From the NCBI GenBank assembly GCA_031310005.1, contig CM062379.1:992001-1056000 (forward strand): DNA of 64,000 nucleotides, written 5' to 3'. The notes beneath the pieces were generated by a model that saw nothing but the letters and a program-made list of their open reading frames with translations, was not told the origin of the DNA and searched no databases. Below, piece after piece: positions 55,624 to 64,000 of this stretch. The translations under genes were made by a program, and so were the position numbers. Each line of letters starts with the position of its first letter. Within the stretch, counting starts at the first letter, position 1. The stretch is from Dactylellina haptotyla (lineage: Eukaryota > Ascomycota > Orbiliomycetes > Orbiliales > Orbiliaceae).

Positions 55624-57540
55624 TCAATCATCTCCAATCAAAAAATTCCCAAAGCTCTTAACCATACTTTCAATCTCTTCACCAGTTGGCTTAATACTCT
55701 CCTTTGGCAATAGGAATCCGTAGCTTCCTTGGTCTCTCAATTTGATCTGGTACGAATACGGAACTCCGATTTCGCGGTAAAAGTAGTCTAGAGCGGATCC
55801 ACCGCCGCCAGTCTCAGTAAGTTGGAAATCCTTATCATCGCCTTTCTTTGATTTCTTCGACTTCTTCTTTTGTTGCTGTGTCTTTTCGGATGGAGCGAAT
55901 TGACCGCCACCTTGGCAAGCGGATGAAACTTCATAATGTTCACCGTGACGGACACGGATGCCTTTGGCGAGGACTTCGGCGAGTTCCTCAAGGTTTTCAA
56001 GATCCGGCGGGGCTTGTGCGCAGGTGTAGGAGTAAGGATACAGAACTAGCGATAAATGTCAGTACGTTGCGTCGATATTGTAAGTTAGGATAATGGAGAC
56101 ATACTTTGCTGGGAGTAAGAATGGAGATCCAAAAACCCAGCGATATGTGTGTCGCCATCCGTAGTAAGATTCTTGGCCCAGTTGGCAAAATTCTTGGCTT
56201 CAAAGGCTTCAAATTCCTTTTCTCCAGGGTAGTCTGTGCGAAACTCTGTTAGCATGCATGGCCATGGTTCGGCTGCTCAGTGATAAATATGACATACTTT
56301 CGCTGCATGGGTTGTTCTGGCTCTGCCCACCCCATTGGAACGAATAACTGCGGTCCAGCTCGATACCTTTGCAGAATCCCAAGCTCGTCGGCTGTCTGTT
56401 CTTCCTCCACAGCCTGTCTTCGGTCCAGGTATAGACATATCCGTCGACATTCAAAGTTGGGATGAAATACCAGTCGAAATTTTCAACCAGACGTATTATT
56501 TCTTTATCTCCAGATTGAGTTTCTGCGTCATCTTTGGCATTGAATGGGCGAGGCCTGTAGCCAGTGATAAAAGCGTGAGCGAGGTAGCAGACAGTTGAAA
56601 CGGAGATCCATTCTCTGGCGTGAGATGCACCGGTGACAATGATTGCCCTCCGTTTGCCATTTGGAGGAGTGGTGCTGCTAGAACTTCTCGATATCTTGAG
56701 GCCGTTAATATCCCTTCCCTCGAAAGTCTTTCCGAGGGTGAAATGCTCAACATGACTAGGAAACAGCGAGCGTAGAAGCTTCATCCATGGGTTTATGACG
56801 GATATCGGCTGATAATTCGAAAAGAAATGTTCGGATTGTGCGGGCCGGTATGTCTGAGATGACGAAAGGGAATGTGCAGACAGTGGGTTCGATGGGCTGT
56901 CGGATGTTCCCGGGAACGTTTCTCGGACGGTGGCAGCCAGGTCGTGCATCAGTCGAGCGTGTTTGTCCTGGAGAGACTCTGGAAGAAGACCGAGAAGGGA
57001 TGGAATCTGCGTATCAAGTTAATCGATATTCGGCTCAGAAAAAAAAGAAGTTGGCATGTTGCTACATACGACATCCTGGTCCACCCTGATATCGGCGTGC
57101 TTCTTTGTAGCGCTCCAGACGTCCAAAAAGAGAATCTCGGCAGCCTCGGCCAATGCTGCAGCCTCATCCGTTGTCGATATGTTAAACCTCAGAACAACAT
57201 CATTCTGATACCTCGAGTACGGTGGTGTCTTCTTCGTCGACTCATCACTAAGAGGTTTCTGCTTCGAAGAAAAGTGAGGGTGGTTCAACGATCCGTGGTG
57301 TTTCTCCACACCGCTTCCAAAAAACTTCACTACGATCTTATTCCTGAGTCGAGACCACGGGTTCTTAGCATCTCGAGGCGGTGTGAAGAGGTCGGAAATG
57401 TCGGCGGTAGTGTCGGAGCGGTTCTCGTCGTCGTGGATTGGCAGGCGGAGAGCGGACTCGGAGTTCGTGGGGATCGTGGAGGAGAGCGTAGATGCGCAGA
57501 ACTGGGCAGCGAATGCGCAGTAGACGATGATTGTGCGCAT
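55624..57540 (-). CDS. ecm14: Inactive metallocarboxypeptidase-like protein Ecm14
   Basis: Four exons (57540-57070, 57006-56298, 56233-56105, 56045-55624) encode 576 aa, the usual Ecm14 length. Signal peptide: MRTIIVYCAFAAQFCAS. A propeptide-like domain is followed by the M14 fold. Zinc-site residues are kept (GASHAREWIS; DLHSYSQ). The catalytic Glu of carboxypeptidase A (motif xELRD) is Lys here: YQIKLRDQGSYGFLLP. This E-to-K change is the hallmark of Ecm14, which is secreted or vacuolar and considered a pseudopeptidase affecting cell-wall assembly. A Lys-rich insert (KTQQQKKKSKKSKKGDD) sits before the last catalytic-domain segment. The ATG at 57540 starts the signal peptide; an in-frame ATG 14 codons upstream is less likely. 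Confidence 0.93.
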
Positions 57541-58164
57541 CTTGGGCGGCCCTGAGTGTGTGTCACCTAACACTATCCGCACTCGCTCACGGGGAATCGG
57601 CTTGAAGCGAGAGTGCGATCGGGATTGGAAGTCGCTTCAAGAGGGTGGATTAGCCCCTCCTGAAGCCGGCTCGGATACGGTTAGCGGACCTCTCCAGAAG
57701 GCGGTGGTTGGTATCTGTCGGTTGGCAAAGAATAAGCGGGGCTGAAGACGGGGTTCGTCGGCGATGGCAGGAAGGAGGATAATGATAGCGATGGAGATGG
57801 AGACGGAGGAGGGAGAAGGAGGGAGGGAGAACAGGAAAATAACGAGAAACGACGGCGGCCACCAAATGAACGTCCGCACAACACCGCCAAAAGAGAGTCT
57901 TACGACAGCCGTTCTGCTTTCAGGCTCCACCATCCCCTTCAAGCACCTGCGCTTTTGTACCTTCAGTGCGGACGGTACCTTGGAGGCGGCTTCGTAGGCT
58001 GAAGGTACGCCGGGCGGCTGTGCTGTCGTCTCAAACGGGTAAGGTTTGACGTGCGGACGAGAAAAGCACAGGCGAAAGATTGATCTCGAACTTCTCTTCA
58101 ACACCACCGCCCCGGCCCCGATGCTAGTATCTCGATGACCCCGGGTCCACACTCATAGCCCAGC
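57541..58164. other. Divergent intergenic, ecm14 / uL14m
   Basis: Upstream region shared by both genes. Purine-rich on the + strand at 57760-57855. Several overlapping reverse frames (57637-58152) reflect this composition and have no domain. Confidence 0.55.
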
Positions 58165-58827
58165 ATGATCCAGCTCAAGGTCTGTCCATCGAAGTTGCAT
58201 GTCACTTGTGTTTCACCGGCTAACGTCAATGCCCGCAGACGATGCTCAATTGCATCGACAATTCGGTATTTACCCCATCCGCATCGCACACACTTTCGAT
58301 CCAGAAATCCTCTCTAACCTGAGAAATATACAGGGCGCTGCCATCGTCGAATGCATCAAAGTCCTCGGCCAGAAGCGCCACGGCCGTATCGGTGACCGTA
58401 TCATCGTCGTCGTCCAGCGTCAGCGTGCTCTCGGTCTCGCAGACGCCGGCCACAGCTCCTCATCACAAGCCCAGAAGGTCCGAAAAGGCGATATCAGACA
58501 CGCTGTCATCGTCCGAACGAGGAAGCAACTCCAGCGGAAAGACGGAAGCGTCGTTAGGTTCGACGACAATGCCTGTGTATTGATCAATAAGGCCGGAGAG
58601 CCAATTGGCACCAGAATGAACGGTAAAGACCCCCGCCTAGCTCCATCCCGCAGACCATATGTTACATTTGGCATTACTCCCGAATTCAAGACCAATACAA
58701 ATGGCGTTATCATTTCTCGCAAAAGAAAAGTATATCAAGTGCTAACTCTCCATCAGGCGTCGTCGGACGAGAATTGGGCGACAAGAAGTGGAGCAAGATT
58801 CTCAGCTTGGCTCCAATGCACATCTAA
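58165..58827 (+). CDS. mrpl38: Mitochondrial large-subunit ribosomal protein uL14m
   Basis: Four exons (58165-58179, 58239-58265, 58334-58622, 58757-58827) encode 133 aa. Exon 1 is 15 nt (MIQLK) and exon 2 is 27 nt (TMLNCIDNS). They join to GAAIVECIKVL, giving the universal L14 start MIQLKTMLNCIDNSGAAIVE. Downstream L14 motifs are RIGDRIIVVVQRQRA, GDIRHAVIVRTRK, ACVLINKAGEPIGTR, and the C-terminus KKWSKILSLAPMHI. uL14 binds 23S-type rRNA at the subunit interface. The gene is bacterial-type and has a four-residue loop (about 58455-58470) typical of fungal mitochondrial L14 (yeast Mrpl38). Donor 1 is GTCTGT, weaker than the others. The branch CTAAC at 58220 supports exon 2. Confidence 0.93.
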
Positions 58828-59950
58828 AATCAATTTACTCCAAACAGGCAGTGCTCCCTCCCAGCCACCTGCTTTCACGATGTATTATATAATATCTCCG
58901 AATTCTTTTTTGATAGAGAAGAATAAAATAACCCCACCTTGTACATATGCACCCCTAAAAACAAAACAAAAAGAGTAATATATAAAGAGGGCTCCATCAC
59001 GAGACTTTAAGCCGAAAAAGTCGTATATCCCCGTTTCGGGTAACAACATTATTGGTCGAAGGCGTTCTGCATGCGGTTCATGCAGACGAGCCGTTTTCCC
59101 GCCAATGTTTGAACAGGCATAGACCTATCAATCCAACAACCTGAATCTAGAAGCATATATCCCTTTTTGCAACTGTGGCATCTACGCTGATATTCGCGTC
59201 ATCCGTCATCCTGCACAATGCAAAAGACTAACTACTTGAGAAAATGCGATGGGGTGATTCCTATCACGCATAAAGCATAATATCAGTGTGAGATAATTAT
59301 AGCAAGAAGATGTTCAATTGGCCTCTATAGGTATATGTCAAAGAGAACTTTTTTCTGTTACCTGTTAGCTCTTTCCAGGCTGGTGTTCACGTAGTATAGC
59401 GTAGCAGAGTCAAAATCCCAGCCTTTCCCGCTAGTATTTTCTTCGCCTGTTTCCGAAAGAAAATGGTAGTAGTCTGGAATATCAAAAACGGGTTTCGCCA
59501 AAAGGAAAGGAGGAGGAGGAAGAAACGGAGCTTGCGCACTCTCACAAGATATACCTCAACAAAAAAAAGAGAGAGGAGTAGGAAAGAAGAAAGAGAACGC
59601 CTATAAGAAGGGACTGGGAGAGGGAGAAGGATCGACTCGCAAGATAAACTTATTACACGGACTATATGTGCTCGCCTGTAAGTTAGAGAGGAAAGAAAAG
59701 AAAGAAAAAGAAGAGAAAAAAGAGAATCAGTGACATCGAAACCAAGAAAAGCCGAGGTTGTTTATTTCCCTTATCCAGCTTTGTCATAAAAGAACTCATT
59801 GCGCTCGTTATAACGACGTAATCACTATTTCCCTTTGGTTTACCCGCTACCCCCCAGTGCTTGATATTTCGATAACCAGACCCAGAACATCCAGAAACGT
59901 CTACAAAGCTTATCGACCAGTAATCCAATTTGCATGCGCTTCCACGACGT
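58828..59950. other. Intergenic, convergent uL14m / PKA
   Basis: 3' flanks of convergent genes. Purine-rich on the + strand (59500-59720), meaning a CT-rich 3' flank for the reverse-strand kinase. No gene, RNA gene or clear tandem repeat seen. Confidence 0.6.
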
Positions 59951-61536
59951 TTAGAAATCCGTGAAGAAATGCCCATGATGATCGGGACCTTCCTTGCCGT
60001 ATTCTTCCGTCTCCTCTGGGTACTTGTCGAACAAGCTTGCGTCACCTATTCCACCGCGCACTGGCGGGACGTACGGAGGCTCGATCTGCTTGCTGAGCAG
60101 TCTCTCCCAGTTGACTTCTGCGAACCACGGATGCTCCAAAACGGATTTAGAACCGTGATACAAGTTACCTAAAGCCCGTAGTTAGCATTGCAGCTGTAAA
60201 TGGATATCAAAGAGATGAAATTAAACGCACCCAATCGTTTCGTTAGATCCGGGGTGATCAACTGCTGCAACAAATCCATTGCATCTGGGTGGATATAAGC
60301 GGGGTACTTGACTCTTCCGCGTAAAATGTTTTCGTAGATCTTCATCGGACTACCTCCATCCCAGAAAGGAGTGTAGCCGCACAACATCTCGAAGATCAAG
60401 ATTCCCAACGACCACCTGCATCATTCGACATTAGTCACAGAATCCTTCCTATATTCAGAGACCCGTGTTCCCTTACCAATCAACAGACTTGTTGTATCCT
60501 TTCGACGCTACAACTTCGGGGGCCAGGTAATCGGGTGTACCACACAGTGTCCAGGTGATGTCTGGCACTTCCTTCGCGAAACCGAAATCGGTGATCTTTA
60601 AGTGTCCGTGACGGTCGAGGAGTAGATTCTCAGGTTTCAAGTCACGGTAGATGATATTGAGCGAGTGTAGGTAGTCTAACGCTAAAGCTACCTCCGCAGC
60701 GTAGAATTTAGCGACAGGATTCGGAAACCTCTGTAATAAATCCCATAAGTCAGCTACTTCATCTCGCTATTGCTTCATGAATGAATATACTGGTACATAC
60801 CTGCGACTTTCTTAACAAGCTGAAGAGTTCACCTCCCTCAATGAAATCCATAACCATGTATAGATTTTTCGAGTCCTGGAATGTACCCCAAAGTGTGATC
60901 AGGAAGGGATGCTTGACCCGCTGAAGCATACGACGTTCATCGTTCGTATGCTCTACTTGCTTCATCTTGACCACCTGGGCCTTCTTGAGCACTTTGACTG
61001 CATAGAAACGGAGGTTGTGTTTGGACTGCACCAAATGCACACGTCCGAAACTACCAGTTCCAAGAGTTCTCTGGAAGGTAAAGTCCGATAAAGTATATTT
61101 GCCCTTTGTAGCTCGGTATACTGTCTCTGTTTTTTGGCTCCCACTTTCCGTCCCTTTTTAGCGCCGAGTGTTAGCATGAATCCTTACATCTCTACGATTT
61201 CGAGCAGGTGAAGTGGAGCTTACTGGTATGTCCAGGAGTGGTCTGCGAGTCGGCGCCAGCTGGTGTCGTCATCTTGGTGTCCGTGGTAGCAACCGGAGAA
61301 GTCGGTGTCTGGGAGGTAGCAGTAGTGGTATGTGATAATGTTCCACCCGCCTGCGAGTTTGCAGTCGTGGCTGTCGATGGAGCCGAGGCCAACGACTGGC
61401 TGAGCGATCTCTCAGTAGACGGTGTGACAGGGGAGTCCTCAGGTATGGTATCCGGGTTTCCGTTGGTATCTTTGAGACGTGTGGTCTCTTTGTCCTTCTT
61501 TTTCTTCGACTTGAACACAGATCCTAGAGTCGGCAT
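59951..61536 (-). CDS. pka1: cAMP-dependent protein kinase catalytic subunit
   Basis: Five exons (61536-61224, 61126-60801, 60730-60477, 60415-60231, 60168-59951) encode 431 aa. An N-terminal Ser/Thr/Gln-rich region of ~105 residues begins [14 protein letters not shown], the usual start of filamentous fungal PKA. The kinase domain has Gly loop [11 protein letters not shown], Lys in [28 protein letters not shown], and the activation loop Thr in [16 protein letters not shown]. The chain ends in the PKA FxxF tail (GHFFTDF). PKA catalytic subunit phosphorylates R-R-x-S/T targets after release from its regulatory subunit by cAMP. In fungi it controls growth, sporulation and virulence. The frame is open 41 codons further up to 61659, so a longer N-terminus is possible. 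The junctions are phase-consistent; intron 1 (97 nt) uses acceptor AAAACAG. Confidence 0.93.
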
Positions 61537-64000
61537 AAAACTGTCCTTCTCGAGGCCGCTAACGCCCTCGACGTTTCTGCTATTGTAGTTTACTGGCGGC
61601 TCCCAAGGGATGCTAGAGACGGTCGGATCGAGTTTGACTCCTGTGTAACGTGAATTCACGTTAGTTCTCCTCCCTTTCTCTTTTTCGTTCTCGCCCTCGC
61701 TTAGATTGGTGCAGTTATCAGGACAAGGTAGGCAACCGATTCGCTACCGCTTGCCTCCAAGGCCCCAGTAACAGATCTGATATCGGGTAACGAGCAGTCC
61801 CAGCGGTGGGATTCAAGATATGAAATAAGAGCGAACTGGTTTGGAACTCACGTTTATTCGCCGTCGATTCGGAAGTTGGGCGGTCCAAAACTATGGTGGA
61901 ACGAGGGTCTCTGGTGAAGATCTAGTTGGGGGGAAATCCGGGAATACTGCTGTAGTGAACGGGATTCTGCGGGACGAAACCAATGAATTTATGATATTAG
62001 CCACCACTTCACAATCTCCCAATCCGTGTTCTAAGCCCCAACCCAAAAATAAATTGAACCAAAATATTAAACGAATGGAACAGGTTTTGAGAATGTCCCA
62101 ATGTGACGTACTCGCCTGCAATTGGGCTAAAAGATGAAAGAGAACAGAGACAGTAACCGGTGACCGAATGGGAAACGAGTGAAAAGATGGTACGAAGTCG
62201 TGAATAGTCAATGGTGGTGGTTTTTAAACGTAATATCCAAAACCGCCCCCAAAACATTCAGGTGAATCAAACGTGGCACCAAAACTCGTATCGGAAGATG
62301 AAGAAGATCCAGCGGATTATCAACTTCCGAGTCGAATCCAATAATGACAGAAACGGGTCTAAAAAATAGCACTGCGTAGTGCACACAAAACGTGCAAAAT
62401 CCACTCCAAACGACGCGTGTGAACCCGGGTCACTCACCAAGATGAAATCGACGTTCACGGACCAGCAGTTCGACTGGAATCGCTTAGAGTGATCGTGAAT
62501 GAGAGAATTAATTGTGGCCGTCGAGATACTAGGTAGTCTACCCCGCATTTTGGCTCCAATTGTCAGTTTCTGGACCGGGTCTTCATGGATTTTAAAATGC
62601 TCCGATAGCAGGAAGCCACGGCGGACGGGATTCGTATTCGGGAGAGGGGTTCTCGGGAATTGGGATAATAATGTGTATTTTTATGAATTTTGTTCGGGGA
62701 GGAAAATCACGGAATTTGGGTGTGAGGTTCACGGCGGGGGCTGGCCTAGCTGGCTGTGTTCGTACGCACTCTCTGGAGTTTTTAACGCTCGGAAATGCCG
62801 TCTGTCGATAGCCGAGTCCCAGTAATAATGGTAGTATTGGCCTTGTGCTTGCTTGCTTGCTGTGCTGTCCACCCGCCCAAAAAAATAGAGGGAGAGAGAG
62901 AAAATCGAAATGGCGTCCGAACAACGAGCACGGGTCTGGTGGATGGGTATTTGGGGAAAATAGGATGCAAAGGATGTGAACAGTTGTTGGATAGATAATA
63001 CCTTGTTGGAGAGAGCAGGTGTGAAATCTCCCGAGTCTCTACGGACGGAAGATTTTCCAAATGGCGAGGAAGAACGAATTATTGATAAAGAAAAGGAGTG
63101 AGTGTTTCCTCTATATATAACCAATTGACCATTTTCGTTAGCAAAAACTATCCTCCCCCAAGAGCTTGCCGTCGGCGGTGGTGGTTGGGCCGATTTTCCC
63201 AGTTCACGGACTGGGAGGACTTTTGGGGAGCTAAGAGGAGACTTTAAAAACCTTTGGAGGGGCCGGGTAGCTTGATATACTAGCTGGTACTATCAGAAAA
63301 AAGCGGGTGTATAAAGCGGGAGGATCTCTAGTTGAAAACGACCATTTCCCGTAGCAAGTAAGGCAAATTAATTCAGTGGATTGGACTGAACCGGACTTGG
63401 GGTGCTAAGCTATGATGCCTGTATGCCTGTACTGTCTAACAAACGAGAGAGGAGGAACTCAAAAGAGACCAGCTTGGTCCCGCCTGGCCCTCTGTATGGG
63501 GCTTCCCAAAACGTGAATCGGAGGGGTCCACAGCAACAATGTGGTAAAATAGCTTGGGAAACGGGAAACGGCAGAGGGCAGAAGAGCGGGAACAGCAATT
63601 CCCGTTAGATTGATGGTTACCAGTGTCGTCGGAAATAAGTGGGAAAATGGGGAAGGGCTAGCTTTTGCAGGTCTGCAAACGATCAAGCAATCAAGCAACG
63701 AAGAGTCCTGGTTCTGCGGGTTGTCTATTATAGCTTTTCTTGACTAAACTCGAAACCGACAACTGACGAGAAACATCCCACGGGGCGTCCTCGCGTTGTG
63801 CTCGATCGAATCAAAGCGGGTTATTTCTGTCAATTTGTGTCAAGAGAAACAAACCAGTCGAGCGAGCTCGAGCATATGCGTCCCTATATGGACCTGGTTT
63901 GGTGTTATGCGAATTCATGGCGGCAGTCGTAGATATAAAGACAGATATCGCCACTCCGCGGCTACCATGTGCTGCTGCTACCTCAACTCCTCACGTTTTC
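61537..64000. other. Long upstream region of the PKA gene
   Basis: About 2.4 kb to the window edge with no supportable gene. Open frames on both strands are short and without domains. A (GA)n stretch lies at ~62888-62900. Part of this is presumably PKA promoter and leader; fungal PKA genes often have long leaders. Confidence 0.5.

Overview
The window is nuclear DNA from a filamentous ascomycete (Pezizomycotina). The evidence is short 45-145 nt introns with GTAAGT/GTATGT donors and CTAAC-type branch sites, a PNP-NACHT-ankyrin NLR, a Clr5-domain protein, Ecm14, Set9 and Ctk3 homologues, and mitochondrial ribosomal proteins typical of fungi. A leotiomycete is my guess, but nothing in the sequence settles the class. 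About 22 protein genes can be supported. Most were rebuilt by joining exons through donor/acceptor pairs that keep phase and restore family motifs. I found no tRNA, rRNA, CRISPR array or intact transposon.

Layout. 1-0.8 kb: 3' part of an Nrd1-type RRM protein with a long purine-rich upstream region. 4.8-7.0 kb: an F-box protein and CTDK-I gamma subunit Ctk3. 7.5-21.2 kb: an accessory block with arylamine N-acetyltransferase, secreted type-B carboxylesterase, PNP-NACHT-ANK NLR, soluble epoxide hydrolase-type alpha/beta hydrolase and a saccharopine dehydrogenase-like oxidoreductase. 23.5-28.5 kb: compact housekeeping genes (PRCC-like protein, pyrroline-5-carboxylate reductase, dihydrofolate reductase on a 179-bp divergent promoter, and Rpb9). 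28.5-37.8 kb: an AT-rich, gene-poor block with a secreted three-repeat cysteine-rich protein, a ricin-B-type lectin and an SAM methyltransferase. 37.8-49.4 kb: bL12m, the H4K20 methyltransferase Set9 and a large Sec7-PH Arf exchange factor behind a very long leader. 51-64 kb: a Nudix hydrolase, a Clr5-domain protein, the pseudo-carboxypeptidase Ecm14, uL14m and the PKA catalytic subunit with a gene-free upstream region of about 2.4 kb.

The genes do not form one pathway. The housekeeping genes are unrelated to each other. The accessory blocks suggest xenobiotic handling (NAT, carboxylesterase, epoxide hydrolase) and self/non-self or biotic interaction (NLR, lectin, secreted repeat protein), but those functional links are inference.

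Most worth a second look: (1) a 160-codon open frame directly after, and in the same frame as, the Rpb9 stop codon, where the TAG could also act as a splice acceptor; (2) the PNP/NACHT junction of the NLR, which is either an odd 142-nt intron or a +1 frameshift; (3) the ten-cysteine repeat protein; (4) a 60-nt, stop-free intron inside the Sec7 catalytic domain.
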